From Chelydra serpentina (lineage: Eukaryota; Chordata; Testudines; Chelydridae), in the NCBI GenBank assembly GCA_037349315.1, contig JBAIAC010000051.1, forward strand, positions 23,038,001 through 23,102,000: a stretch of DNA of 64,000 nucleotides. The letters run 5' to 3'. The translations under genes and the position numbers were made by a program. The notes under the pieces were generated by a model that was not told where the DNA came from, ran no database searches, and saw only the letters and a list, made by a program, of their open reading frames with translations. Positions 21,970-34,109 of this stretch are shown in pieces. Within the stretch, counting starts at the first letter, position 1; every line of letters begins with the position of its first letter.

Positions 21970-24370
21970 TTTTTCTGCGGGGAAGTGTAATGTCTTTAGG
22001 GGTCAGCTCCTGTAGAAAATGCTCTCTGCTCTGTCAAGGGAAGTTTTACCCACCAGAGTTTTAAAGCGCAGCGTTATTCCTGCATAAGCACACGTCATCA
22101 GCGAAAGCTTTATATGGCAATGCATTGACATTGAAAACATCCAATATGAACTTCCTTAATGGGGATCAAGACAGTAATATATTTTTCTAAGCTGCCTGAA
22201 TGCTGTTTTTACAGCAAAATACTCTGTTCGGACATGTTTAAGGCCCTGATTTTGCAAGGAACTCTGCTCAGACACCTATGCCCCTAACAAGCCCCCCTTG
22301 ATTTCAACATAGCCTCAGCATGTGAGCCCTCTCAGTTGGAAGTTGAGGGATAGCGAGCTGAAAAGCACATGACAATTTTTTCAAATGCACAAAGGAGCTA
22401 ATTTTAACAGTCTCTTATTACAAGATTGTTTCATAAAAGAGCTTGGCATGTAAGGAAAAAGTTTGACTTCATCAAGCAGTAATTACTAATGTGTTGAAGC
22501 AAACATCTTTGTCCTGTTGTAAGATAGAGGAGTCAAATTAGGAGGGAAAATTAAGTCTCGTGCTTATATCTGTGAAGAGAACCTTTAGAAGGTAAACCAG
22601 GTCCAAACCAACGCAGTGGTTTCTGCTGAGTCTGCAGGTAGCCTGAAAAATACCTCCGAAAGTGGAGTTGAATGCCCCTCTTCATCTAAATGTGATGTTA
22701 ACTCTGAAACCTAACAATTTTATAACTAGCGAGACTGAATATTTCTCCGCTGATCAAAGCATGGAAGAAAGAAAAGGTGCAATCATATTATGAAGATCTG
22801 TACAATTTATTGTAGGTGGTGTTTCAGTCTGGTTTCTCAAGTAGGTGGCACTTGGTTTGTGGGTGGAGTTTGGGAGAATAACTGGGGAACTACTTTTCCC
22901 CTCAATTCAGCTCCTTTGGGTTTGGGTGTGAAACCTTAATTGCAATCTTTACTATAGGATAGGCAACTGTTTCTCCATGGTGAGTATATAAACAACATCA
23001 TTATGGAAACTACTTATGACTATTCACAAGCCTGGGTGTGAGCAGAAATAAACCCTATTTCAGGAACTACAGCAAAGGGTCTTCAAAGGGCTCCCCATGC
23101 CCCTTATTTTATCAGAGGAACAGATAGAGACATTGCTAAAGGATCCAACAGATACTGATCATTAACCCTGTGACAAACATAGAACAAAGGGACAGTCCCT
23201 GCCTCCAAGAGCGTACAATCTGCCACTTCTGTAAAAGGAGGAGAACTATATTTCCCTCGCTCACGGGAGAGTTGTCGGGATGAGTTGGCTACAGTGGGTG
23301 AGGTGTTCAGATTTGGCCCCCAAAGGACTTAGAAGATGACTCTTTAAAACACCCCGGTCATGATTAATGTTGATGGATGTTCATTGTGGAAAAATTGCCA
23401 AAAACGTCATTAAAAAAATGTTGATATTGTTAGCGTTTGAAAAAATTTCAAATCAACACTAACCTTAACAAGTATCCACCTTCTTTGTCAGGCCAAGAGG
23501 GGGTGCAGGTTAGCATCAGGTTGTTTTCATGGGGATTCTGCTGTTCTTCTCCTGCAAAAAGGAGTCACTAGCTGGATATCCCAAACTGCAGCTGTCCCAG
23601 GAGGCAGGCTGTACTCATGCCCAGCACAGCCGTGGTCTCACTGTATATCTCACATATCCCACACAAAAGGAATCTAAAAGTGATTGGTGATCAGCCTCAT
23701 CTGTGTGGCACTAAATCATATGTAGCATAACGGATTGCCATTCAGATCCACCAGCCCTTTGTAACAGATTGCTGCTTCCAGGTCACTTCAACATCCCTGC
23801 CTGCTGCCCCGCCTGGAACTGCTGAGCATACCAGATGCACTGATATCTACAGAGCTTCAAGAGAGAATCCTGTGAGGTACTGAGCACCCTCACTTCCCAT
23901 TAAAGTCAACGGAAGTTGAGGGCATTCAGCACTTTTCAGAATCAGGCTCTAATGGGACAACAGCACCACACCAACAGCAGGTAAACCGGAGATCCAGGTA
24001 AGAGAGGAAAATCAAACTAAATGATCTTGCTGGATATCCCTGCACTGCGGTTCTCTTATCTGGAGTGTGGTTCTCCAGGGGATTAAAATCAGAGATAGTA
24101 TCCGGTTAATAACCTCTCTGGAAAGGCACTTTATCGTGTCCTTGCCATGGGGGCTTGAGGAGGATCGGGTTAACCTGCTGAGCTAGTGGCTGTTTCCCAT
24201 CTCTGCTGTATAATCCTCACTTGAGGCCTGATCCAGTGCCCACGGAAGTCAATGGAAATCTTGTCACTGACTTCAGTGGGTGCTGCATCAGGCTCTTGAG
24301 TCCTGCCTGGAACTGCCAATGATAAGAACTTGAAGTGCAGATCAAAGACAATAATAGAGTTGTATTAGAC
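21970..24370. other. Unresolved non-coding stretch
   Basis: 2.4 kb of AT-leaning sequence without domains. Around 23160-23225 a decayed block (GAACAAAGGGACAGTCCCTG) belongs to an old repeat that also appears near 19790, 45180 and 51860. Confidence 0.4.
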
Positions 24371-24383
24371 ATCTGAGATGACC

Positions 24384-25072
24384 CGGGTAATTATAGGCCT
24401 GTCAGTCTAACATCAAGCCTGGGCAAGATAATGGAGCAGCTGATATGGAACTCGATTAATAGACGGTAATACAATTAATGCCAATCAACATTGGTTTATG
24501 GAAAATAGATCCTGTCAAACTATCCTGATTTTTTTAATGAGATTACAAGTTTGGTTGATAAAGGTAATGGTGTTGTTGTAATATACTTAGACTTCTGTAA
24601 GGTGTTCGACTTGGTACCACATGACATTTTGATTAAAAAGCTAGAAAGATATAAAATTAGCATGGCACACATTAAATGGATTCAAAGCTGGCTAACTGAT
24701 AGGTCTCACCCTGGAGTTGTAAATGGGGAATCATCATCAAGTGGATGTGTTTCTAGTGGGGTCCCTCAGGGGTCGGTTCTTGGCCCTAGACTATTTAACA
24801 TTTTTATCAATGACCTGGAACAAAACATAAAATCATCACTGATAAAGTTTGCAGAAGACACAAAAATTGGGGGAGTGGTAAATAATGGAAGAGGACAGGT
24901 CACTGCTACAGAGCAATCTAGATTGCTTTATAAGCTCAGCGCTAGCAAACAGTATGCATTTTAACATGGCCAATTACGTGCTTGATGCAGAAATTACTGG
25001 ATGGGTTCTCCATCCTGCGTTAAGTCAGGCTAGATTGTCATAACGGTCCCGTCTGGCCTTCAAATCTAGGAC
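24384..25072 (+). pseudogene. CR1 LINE reverse-transcriptase fragment
   Basis: It starts within the 'NYRPVSLTS' region (24390). A 137-codon open piece at 24551-24964 contains VVVIYLDFCKVFDLVPH (polymerase motif A, normally DFSKAFD), SSGVPQGSVLGPRLFNIFI (motif B) and KFAEDTKIGG (motif C, normally FADDTK, with one catalytic Asp replaced). A deletion then joins it to the CR1 3' tail GTCAGGCTAGATTGTCATAA...GGCCTTCAAATCTA. It is therefore internally deleted, catalytically altered and 5'-truncated. Confidence 0.9.
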
Positions 25073-25079
25073 AGTCTCC

Positions 25080-26030
25080 CTTAATGTTTGCACTGGGGGT
25101 ATCATTTTTGCGAAGTGCCCAGGTTCTCTAACATTAGAACACACCCACATCCTAGCTATTAAGTCTCTCACCATCTCCCAGTGGTTCTCCTACCTAGACA
25201 TGGTGAATGTATACCAGAGCAGCTGCCATACTTCTACCCACCCACTCAAGCAAATCAGTCACATTCCTTTGAATCCCCAAATGAAACAGCTTTTAAACAT
25301 CTGTTCTGGACTGCGGGCCCTGCAGTTCTATGTGGGCAGGGAATTGTTTATCTTGCTTTGAAATGGAATACATTAGTCTAACAATGTTTTCAAAATAAAA
25401 CTAGGGCAGCTGTTACCTCAGCTTTGGAGAAAAGAGGAAACTAGCTGGTGAGGAGAATGGAGAGGGTCAGACCAGGGCTGGCTTGATTATTTGCAGGGCT
25501 CCAAGCAGCTGAAAGGCTTGGAGTAACTCAGGCCTCGAGTAACCGCCCACTGTTAGACTGGGCCATGAGACTTTTTCGCCCGTCGTGTGGCAGGAATTAG
25601 CACTGAGTCACAAACTGGTGAGATTATCCAGGGAGAACACCCATCTCCCAGGCTGCGCTTTGTCTTGTGTTTAAATCCAGCTCTGGGCTGGAGAGAACGG
25701 TTTCTCTAAATAGAGCCAGGGGAAAGACACGTAGTTCCTGGTCACATATAGCTCCAGTAACTAACTTCGCCAAGTCAGGGATAGTTTGCGGGTTAAAAAG
25801 AAAAATGGGGGTGAGTGGGTTGTGCTGGGTGTTGATCTCTGAAGAGCCAGGAATATCAAGTTTTAGTCATCCTTTTTTTTTTTTGGTCAGAAGAATATTG
25901 TTGTCACCATTCTGCACTGTGTGACAATATTATTGTAAGTGCAAAGGTAAGGGAATTGGACAAATAGACCTCAGCCTAGATCTAGGACAAGCAGTGAAAC
26001 TGACAATCCTCAGAAGGCTTGATTCTGCTC
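25080..26030. other. No gene recognised
   Basis: There is a T-run at 25871-25883. Short open frames lack domains. Confidence 0.45.
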
Positions 26031-26033
26031 TAT

Positions 26034-26339
26034 GGGTAGGTCTGCACAGCAATCGGGGGGTAGGAGTGCAGCACCTGTAGAGGTACCTGAGCGAGCCTGG
26101 ATCTAGCTTGCTCACTAAAAATAGCTGCGAAGCCACAGCAACACAGGTGGCAGAACAAGCCAGCCATCCAAGTGCAATCCCACTCAGGACCCTGGCTATG
26201 TAGACAAGCAGCTGAACTATGCCGTCCCCATATTGCTGCAGCTTCACTGCTATTTTTAGCAGCCTGCTCTATCAACGCTAGCTCAAGTAGGTCTCCACAT
26301 GATGCACTCACACGGCCCAGTTGCTGTGTGGACGTATCC
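26034..26339. mobile_element. PIF/Harbinger-like MITE
   Basis: The left end GGGTAGGTCTGCACAGCAA pairs with inverted GGATACGTCCACACAGCAA at the right. The flanks are TAT and TAA. The paired inner blocks 'CACTAAAAATAGCTGCGAAG' and 'CTTCACTGCTATTTTTAGCA' show that the palindrome extends inward. Non-coding. Confidence 0.68.
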
Positions 26340-26675
26340 TAAGTTCTAGCAGTGTAGATCAGGAGTAACTTCGCTGAAGTCAATGGTATTGTACGAGTGT
26401 GAAGTGGATGTAAGCGAGATCAGAATCAGGCCCGGAGTGCTGTCCAATGGGCTGAGTCACAAACAGAAAAACAATTCCGGAAGGTGTTTGCCTTCCCTCT
26501 CTCACAGCTGCAGGAATCTCTGGTGTTACTTGGAATGAGAGCAGGTGAGATAGTTCATACCAAAGCGTGATCTATAAGATGAAGGTGTCTCTTAGGCAAA
26601 CCAACTAGAAGGGCAGAGCAGCACCTCAAATACTGCATAGGCCTCCTGTTAGCCTGACACAACACTAATTATTAC

Positions 26676-27227
26676 TAAGGCTGGGAGTCATTCACGGAGG
26701 TCATGGAAGTCACAGATTACGTGACTTTCCAGAGCCTCCGTGATTTCCGCAGCTGCAGAGGCTGGTGCAGCCAACCCCAGGGCCACCCAAGCAGCTGGGG
26801 CGGCCTTGGGGCCAGCTGCACTGGCCGCTGCTCTGGCAGCCCCAGGCACCTGGTCTCGGGCGCTGCCCTGGAGCAGCAGTCCAGGAGCAGCAACGGGGGC
26901 AGGGCCCTAGGCCCGGTTCCCCCCACCCCCGCCCAGCAGCAGTGGGGGCGGGACCCTAGGCTGTCCCCATCCCCCGCAACCAGCAGCAGCATCCATAGGG
27001 CCCTGGGGCCACCCCCACCCGCCCGAGCAGCAGCTGTGACTGCCAGAGCATCCCCCGCAGAGCAGCAGCATCCACTGGCGTGCCCTCTCTCCCCCAGCAC
27101 CTAAGATTTAGTTAGGGGTGTTTTTAATAAAAGTCATGGACAGGTCATTGGCCGTGAGTTTTTGCTTATTGCCTGTGACCTGTCCATGACTTTTACTAAA
27201 AATACCTGTGACTAAATCCTAGACTTA
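26676..27227. mobile_element. Large non-autonomous DNA element, exact 8-bp TSD
   Basis: The ends TAAGGCTGGGA and inverted TAAGTCTAGGA are flanked by identical octamers ATTATTAC (26668-26675 and 27228-27235), which points to hAT. Both ends carry hairpins, namely the CGGAGGTCATGGAAGTCAC / GTGACTTTCCAGAGCCTCCG stem on the left and AAAAGTCATGGACAGGTCA / TGACCTGTCCATGACTTTTA on the right. The middle is a GC-rich CAGCAG/CCCC filler. It is 552 bp and does not encode a protein. Confidence 0.9.
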
Positions 27228-27239
27228 ATTATTACAGTC

Positions 27240-29229
27240 CGTGCATTTTACACCCACGTTTAAAGAGTCAGAAGATTGTGACTCAGGGCATGAAAGGGTT
27301 AAGGCTCCCCTCAAGGCCTCCACCTCCCTAGGAAATTAGACGTTCGTTCGTGCCTATCTTATCTTTAGCTTTAGAGAGCAAATGAGCTGTTTGCATGTAA
27401 CTGGTCTCTGGGGCTTTGCTTTGCAGTCTTAGTTCCTTTTGTCTGTGCAACTAATAATGATCCATCATTATCCCTGTCTTAGATCCCTGTATATACTTGG
27501 CATCGCTAATGCTGCTCCCATAGAAATGTACTGCGGAGATCTGCTAGTCCCCTCACAAACCTTCCTGTAGAATCTGGGGCTGCACCCTTAGGGATCACTG
27601 TGGTGGTATTTGGGATTCTCTCTCCCTCTGCTTCACCCCTTCCACATCCTGCTCTGCCTTTGCCTCTCCCCAGAATAGACGCTCTTCAGTCAAGGAGTTC
27701 AAGAGATTCCCCTTGCACCAAAGGGGGTCATGTAATGTCTCTACTGAAAGCATGTCACACTGGTCATCATAACCATTGTGAAATGTACATGCAGAGAATG
27801 TGTAAGGGGTTATGTATGTAGTCTCAAAACTATGTTCTTAAAGAATGTAAGTTAAGACAGGTCATCAGAAGGTGATAAACGGATTCTCGGCAGGAAGGGG
27901 GTAGTAAGCCCCCTGATCTCTCTGGCCGGCCATTGGGTACTGTATGCCTCTGGGCTAACTCGATCAGCATAAAAAACAGCGGACATACTTGGAGCCAGGC
28001 TATGTTTGCTGTCTGGGCCAGGTGCTGGCCCAAGGATATACAAAACCAAAGGAAACCCAAGATAAGCCTCTGAAGAGGGGACCCCATGTCGTGTCTAGTA
28101 CCGCAGTGCCGGTCCTAATTCGACCCTCTGCAACCCCGTGCTGGACCCAGCCCTGTATGGCTTTTTCTACCCACGCTTTTTTCTCTTCCAATTTCCTACA
28201 GCTGCTACCACCTGTGCAGTTCCACCAAAGGCACAAGGGCCAGTGTAATGAGACCCCCAGGCAGCTGCTGGCATTTTAACCACCATGTGATCCAGACCTG
28301 CTCTGAACACAGTTCTTAAACCACTGATAACCTGTCTACCCCAATGACCTTGGACAACTCCCTGTGGCCATGTCTGCATGGGGGAAATCAATCATGTTAG
28401 TAAACATTTTAACAGGTTTTAGCTAACATGATATTAAATGCAACCTAATGCAGAATGGGACAAGCTGTGTTTAAAAACGTTTTAGCTCTAGCATTAACCA
28501 TGCCTGGCTAACATGGTAAACAGCACTGTCTTTGTCCACACTAAAGCCTTGTCTACACTAGGCTAAAAGGTGTGTTTTCTAAACACGAGTTAGCTAACAA
28601 ATGTTAAAGTCCAAGCATAGATAAGCCACATTGTATTTTCAAGTCATGTTGGCCGGTGGAGGTGAATCCAGTGTTTCCCACCAAGGCTCACCTCAAGCAG
28701 CTAACACGTGTAAAATTACACCTTGCCCTGTGTGCCTGTGATGGGGCTTAACCATCATCACCTGCAAGCCTAGTCAATGCACGCAAGTACTTAGGATTTG
28801 CACCTGGGGAGGAGAGCAGCTAATTGGTTCCCATCTGGGAGGGGTGGGGGGGTAGAACTAAGCCATAATAAGTAGACTGAAGGAGCTCAGTTGAGGGGAA
28901 GACTGTAGAGGAGACAGGTATCTCTGGCTGAGAGACGCCCAGGGTTAGGGTAACAGACAGATAAGGGGGCCGCGCACTGGAGGGCCAGGTTAGGCTCCTG
29001 CAAGGGAAGCCCTGAGATAGGGCTGTAAGAGACGAGAGGACTTCAGTAGCCCCAGACGGCAGCAGAATTGTTCTGTTTTGTTTGGATTTGTTCAGGATCC
29101 CCCAGAAGGGGTCTGCACTTAGGCGACTTGGCCTGAGGGCTGAGCCACAGGAGATCTGAAGTCGGAGGCAGGCAGGCAGCCAGCAGGAGGCAATGACATT
29201 GGAGATAGCAGCAACATCCCACACCGATG
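27240..29229. other. Unresolved, repeat-rich non-coding stretch
   Basis: The block 27700-28300 has several open frames on both strands but no domain. The segment 28360-28640 contains several TTAGCTAACATG-type palindromic words and a GCCTTGTCTACACTAGG block typical of Harbinger MITE ends. I could not define element boundaries. Confidence 0.4.
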
Positions 29230-29365
29230 CGAGGGCACCAATGCTGCCCAGGCGGTCCCTGGGGCCAGCCACACCAGCCCTGCAGCTGCGGAAGTCGTGG
29301 ATGTCCCAGAAAGTCATGGAATTCATGACTTCCGCAACCTCCGTGACAGATTTGCCGCCTTAGTC
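29230..29365 (-). mobile_element. Truncated copy of the 26676-27227 family
   Basis: The block GCGGAAGTCGTGGATGTCCC...GTCATGGAATTCATGACTTCC...AACCTCCGTGACAGATTTG...GCCTTAGTC is the reversed left end of the 26.7-kb element. The left boundary is unclear. Confidence 0.65.
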
Positions 29366-29439
29366 TTAACTGCAGCTCTCAGAGTGTGGCTTTTTCACAT
29401 CCTTGAGTGACAACGTTTTAGTGTAAATCAGGCCTAATA

Positions 29440-29560
29440 TGATGCATTTTACCAGCCCAGACAAGGCCTGTACCTCCATTTACCCACTTGTAAGATGGGG
29501 ACAGTAACACTTCCCCTACCTCCCAACTGTGAGGTTTAATTAACGTTGGCAGAGCCCTGT
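29440..29560 (-). mobile_element. MIR-like SINE fragment
   Basis: Reversed MIR core: CTCCATTTACCCACTTGTAA, GATGGGGACAGTAACAC, CTACCTCCCAACTGTGAGGT. Decayed. Confidence 0.6.
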
Positions 29561-29569
29561 GAGTTCCAC

Positions 29570-30054
29570 AGATGAGTTGTCATTAATAGATGCATGTGCT
29601 GGATTCTACTGTTCACCCACCTGTTTTTATTTTTAATCTCATTTCTTAGAGCCCAAGCAATTCTTTCAAGATTCTCTTGGGTGATCTCTATGCTCTGCCT
29701 CTCCTTCTGATTCTCTGAATAAAATCCCTGGAAGGTCCTTGAAGAAAGAGTTCTTGCTGATATTTGAAATGGAAAAAGGAAATGGAAAAAGAGACATCAC
29801 AGCTCCACCTCCTCTTTCTTTTGGTTACTGATATTGGATGGTTGGTTTGGGCCCTAACAAAAGTAAGCTCCATAAATAATAACAACACTTAGCACTTAAC
29901 ATCTGTAGAGCTTAAAGCCTTTTATAAAAGGCAGGTAAACATTGTTATCTCCACTTCACAGATGGGGAAACGGGATATAAAGGTCAAATTTAGTTCAGGA
30001 TTAGCTAACAGGAGCTAAATAAACTCAGCCTAAACTCAAGCATTTACCTAATGG
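29570..30054. other. No gene; possible SINE debris
   Basis: A block at 29880-29985 (AACACTTAGCACTTAACATC...TTATCTCCACTTCACAGATG) resembles the MIR core in plus orientation. Nothing else can be supported. Confidence 0.45.
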
Positions 30055-30222
30055 CAGCGCTTAATTTGTGCCAGGGCTGAGCCCCGGCACCTCTAGCCTT
30101 GGCGCTCCATAGTCCCGGCACTTGTGGACTTGCTGCGTCAATTATAAAAGCTAAAAAAATTGCTTAAGTCCTAGCATCTAATTGCTTGAGCTCTGGCCCG
30201 TCTCATTACAAATTAAGCACTG
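30055..30222. mobile_element. Short hAT-like MITE (CAGYGCTTAATTTGT ends)
   Basis: The left end CAGCGCTTAATTTGTGCC pairs with inverted CAGTGCTTAATTTGTAAT. The flanks CCTAATGG and CCTAAAGT agree at the first five bases and so are only partly preserved. It is 168 bp and non-coding. Confidence 0.75.
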
Positions 30223-30451
30223 CCTAAAGTAGATGCATGGGAATCCCTTTAACTCAATTTTACCACCTTGAGTTATCACTTAGGCTCCTGCTAGTCAAGA
30301 CAAGTGCTTCATTTTTTGTAGGGGATGGAAGTTTGTTGGGGGAAATCCTGCTTATTGGGTTGTGTTAGGTGTGGAGTTTCGGGGAGATTTGTGCTGGTTT
30401 TGTTGTATTGTTGTTTGAAATAATGTCAAAGGCTCAGAGTAGATTAGTAGA

Positions 30452-30583
30452 TTTCAAAGCCAGAAGGGACCATTGTGATTATGAGAGAGAGTTCTGTGTA
30501 AGCTCGAATGCTTGTCTCTCCCACCCATAGAAGATGGCCCAATAAAATATATTACCTCACCTGCCTTGTCTCCTTATTCCGAC
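30452..30583 (+). mobile_element. CR1 tail scrap joined to a Penelope-like (putative) repeat
   Basis: 30452-30480 (AGATTTCAAAGCCAGAAGGGA) is a reversed CR1 3' tail. From 30485 comes the sister subfamily of the palindromic repeat: GTTCTGTGTAAGCTCGAATG, CTTGTCTCTCCCACC, GGCCCAATAAAATATATTAC and CTCACCTGCCTTGTCTCC. It matches 44911-45015. Confidence 0.6.
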
Positions 30584-31030
30584 AATACTGTGCACTTCAT
30601 TAGCACTTTCACCCTTAGGTCTCAAAGTGCTGTACTGGGCAAATCCGTCTATCTAGGTGCAAAGTGTCAAACTCATTTTGTGGAGACAAGTGAATTACAT
30701 TTTTAGTTACGGATGTAGCAAGGTCTAAAGTTAAGGTCACCAAGTCCCCTTAAACCAAAGCAGGTCTCCCACTGATAGGGGAAATCTGCACCAAGGTTGA
30801 GAATAGAGTATGGGTCCTGCACAATAGCTATATTTTAGTTCATAAAGTGGCGGTTGAACAAGCACCACTTACAGACAAGTACAAGCCATATGACAAGTAG
30901 AGCTGGGCAGAATTTTTTCATCTAAATGGTTTTCGGATAAAATGATGCTTTTGTCAAAATCAACATGTTCTGAAAACGTGTCCATTTCAACAAAATGTGC
31001 TTTACAAACAATTAAATTAAGCATAAGACT

Positions 31031-31467
31031 GAGGCACCAGCCTACCAAGCACGTGCTTGGGGCGGCACCTGGAGGGGGGCGGCACTCAAGGTTTCTTTTT
31101 TTTTTTTTTTTAATTTACAAAAAAACTCAATCTTCCTCTGGCGCCCCTGCTGGGGGAGCGGGGCCGCTGGCGTGCACGGTGCTCTGCTCCCCACCGGCGC
31201 CCGTCCGGGGGAGCGGGGCGGCAGGCTTGCTCCGCTCCCCGCCGGCACCCCGGCCAGGGCAGCAGGCGTGCTCCGCTCCCCAACGACCGAGGCAGCGGGG
31301 CGGCATGCGTTCCGTGCTCCCCACCGGCAGGGGGAGTGGGGCAGCGAGCATGCCGCTGCCCTCCCCCCCCCCCCGGCGTTTTGGCGGGGCGGCATTGTTG
31401 GGGGGGCGGCACTTGTGGGGGTTTTTTTTTTTTGCTTGGGGCGGCCAAAAAGGTAGGGCCAGCCCTG
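31031..31467. mobile_element. hAT element of the 17897 family, left end damaged
   Basis: It contains GCACCAGCCTACCAAGCACG, GTGCTTGGGGCGGCACC and, at the right, GCTTGGGGCGGCC...GGGCCAGCCCTG, the family end. The left terminal CAGGGCC is missing or mutated (GACTGAGGCACC), and no octamer duplication is visible. The interior is GC-rich with T-runs, and long open frames on both strands are compositional artefacts. Confidence 0.75.
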
Positions 31468-31469
31468 CC

Positions 31470-33805
31470 TACGTTGACATTTTCCTAAAGGAAAGTTTCA
31501 ATGTTTCATTTTTAAATCTTCTGGAAATAATTTTTATATCTATAAAAAGCATTTATGGACATTTTTAAATGTCAGCATTGGAACAAAATATTTTGATTGG
31601 ACTGACCTGAAATGTTGCAATTGACCCAAAACCAACGCTGGGGGAAAATATTGATTTTGTTGTTGTTGTTTTCATTCCATTCCAGAATGGGGAAAAAAAT
31701 AAAAATCATGAAGTTTCCTGCAAAACAGAAAATCCAATCCCTGTCCGGCGAGGGGTCCCCTAACCTGGCTGTATTTGTAAGCCCTAACTGGGTTTGTTAA
31801 CACTGTGAACTCCAATGACTAATGAGCATTTTGGAGAAAGTTTGTCTGAAGTAAACATTTTAAACACTGACCCATGATCTTCCAGTTAAGGTACAGAGGC
31901 TCACAATAGATATGCTCTGAGCATACATACTGACTCTAGCAAAACCGTAATACACCAGGCCTGAGATTTCTCAGGTAAATAACAAGCGGAAAGGAAGAAG
32001 AAAATTTAAAAAATTCTCCAAAACTTCTAAGCCTCCTTCTGTATCATAAAGCTGCAGAAAAGGGCACATGCCCCATTTTTTTCCAATCCTTTTCCATGTT
32101 AGCCTGTTTCTCGAGAAGCACATTCTGTGCGCTTGCTGTGACAACACCCCCACGCAGTGGTGAGAGCCGAGAATGAGTGTGCACAAGTGAGATAATACTA
32201 ATGAGCGGAGAAAAATAATCTCCTGTCTAACACCACAACAGTTTGTAAATCAGTATATTAATCTGGCTGTATCTCCACTGCACTCCACTCAGCACAGCCT
32301 TTTAAAGGAAGATTTGAACATCAAGGGAATAAAACCCAGTTTTATACTTTGAGGGGAGGAGGGGCATTACTTCCTTGATGTTTGAGTGTTTTCTTGGAAG
32401 AAGGTTTAATAAGCGGTGCTACCGCGCAGACAGCAGAATGGAGCTGATGGTTCTGACCCAGGATGCCCCAAGCCACACACCCCTGAACTGTGGGAGAGTT
32501 CAGCTTGTGATCTGCATCCAGATGCAAATGCCACATGTCAAGCCCCTCTCAAAGATATGGGTGTTCTCCACTGGTTTCTTGGCGGGTTGCTGTTTGAGGG
32601 TGATCTGCAACAGCTACACCCAACCAAAAAGCCTAACCAGTCTCATGCCATCACTCAGAGGTGAAACAGATGCTGGGACAAGAGCAATGTTCAGGATTCT
32701 CTTATGCTGGCTGGTGGATAGGCCACTACAGCTTTTGCCCAGCCGCACCCACGTTACACCCCAGTTCCCTGCACTCACTGACCATCAGCGGCTGTGACTG
32801 GTCAATTATCTAGCCTCACGTTGATCCCCTTTGTTTTGAGAATATCTTACCAGGCTCTGGCTCTGTGAATTGCTTTCACAAGTGTCTGAACCCTATAACG
32901 GAACCCGCTGCTGCTCCCAAATTGATGCAGGTTACTTCTGTGCAGTAAGAGGCATCCAGAGACCTATTGCTGAGGGGATTATTAGGCAGAAATTAGTCCA
33001 TAAGAAAAATTTTACAGCAACAACAAAATTCATTGATTTTGTGTTCAGCTGCTTCTACGAGGCCTGAGTTATGACAGATTTAGAAGTTAACTGCTGCAGT
33101 TTTGGCTTAGTTCAAAAAAACAATTTACGCCGTGGCTAGAAATAAACAAGTGCATCAGTGGAATTGAATCTACAATGAATATATTTCCTTATCTGGTCCT
33201 TTTGGGCAGATCTGACAGATTTTGGCATCCACTACCTGCTGCACAATTAAATTACAGATAACAGGGTTTATTCTTACTGGGCTGTAGCTTCTAATGTGAT
33301 ATCAGACTTTTAATACTAATAGTAGATGTAAGCAGATTTTGAATGAGCTCTCCCCTGACATCTAGTGATGAGCTGTGGAAGAGTACTTCAGGAGCTGATC
33401 TCATTGCATGGGCACACCCACCCTGCCAAGGTGCTCAGTAGGATGGGATTGCTTGCCCAAATGATCACTTTTGGCTGGTGTTGGATCCCCAGTCTCCTTG
33501 TTTTGGGGACAGGAGTAATAAAAGGGTGTTATCGTTGTTGTGTGAATCAAGGGCAGCAGAACTGGACCTGGCATACCCCGATGGAGGGATTCACCCTCAA
33601 TTAAATGGCACTCACTAGGCAGGGGACAGGGTTCCACAGCCCAGTGGTAGAGAAAGGGTGGGAATAGGTGCTTGTATTTGGTGGGTGCTGCTTGAGGGTT
33701 CTAGACACAGTTTGATCCTTTTGCTCTCCACTGTGTAATAAAAGAGTTAATTTAAACTCAATTGAGGATCTTGTTACATGCTGCAGAGCTCAAATTGTTG
33801 ATGTC
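31470..33805. other. Unresolved non-coding stretch
   Basis: AT-rich up to about 32300. The segment 33360-33790 includes two polyadenylation-type words (GTAATAAAAG at 33515 and 33737) and repeats 'GGGACAGG'. It could be part of an old retroelement, but I see no coding region or terminal repeats to prove it. Confidence 0.4.
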
Positions 33806-33808
33806 TAA

Positions 33809-34104
33809 GGCTAGGTCTACACTACCCCCCCCTGTCGAACTAAGGTACGCAACTTCAGCTACGTGAATAACGTAGCTGAAGTCGAAGTACCTTAGTTCGA
33901 ATGAAAAAGCACTTACCCGGGATCCACACGCGGCGCGCAGGCTCCCCCGTCGACTCCGCCTACTCCGTTCGTCGAGCTGGATTACCAGCGTCGACGACGG
34001 AGCACTTCCTGGTTCGATTTATCGCGTCTTGACAAGACGCGATAAATCGAACCCAGAACATCGATCGCGCGCCTCCGACGGGACGCGTAAGTATAGACCT
34101 ACCC
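33809..34104. mobile_element. PIF/Harbinger-type MITE with perfect internal hairpins
   Basis: The ends GGCTAGGTCTACACT and inverted GGGTAGGTCTATACT are bracketed by TAA at 33806-33808 and 34105-34107. Two perfect internal hairpins are present: CTTCAGCTACGT/ACGTAGCTGAAG near 33853-33881, and GTTCGATTTATCGCGTCTTG with its exact inverse near 34012-34052. CpG dinucleotides are unusually frequent for this genome, which suggests a recent insertion or protection from methylation decay. Confidence 0.82.
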
Positions 34105-34109
34105 TAAGT

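Noticed and set aside
26703..27104. 133- and 127-codon frames on opposite strands
   Set aside because: Inside the non-autonomous element bounded by ATTATTAC duplications.
31042..31568. 208-codon open frame and overlapping frames
   Set aside because: Same hAT family as 17897-18288; low-complexity GCTCC repeats, no domain.
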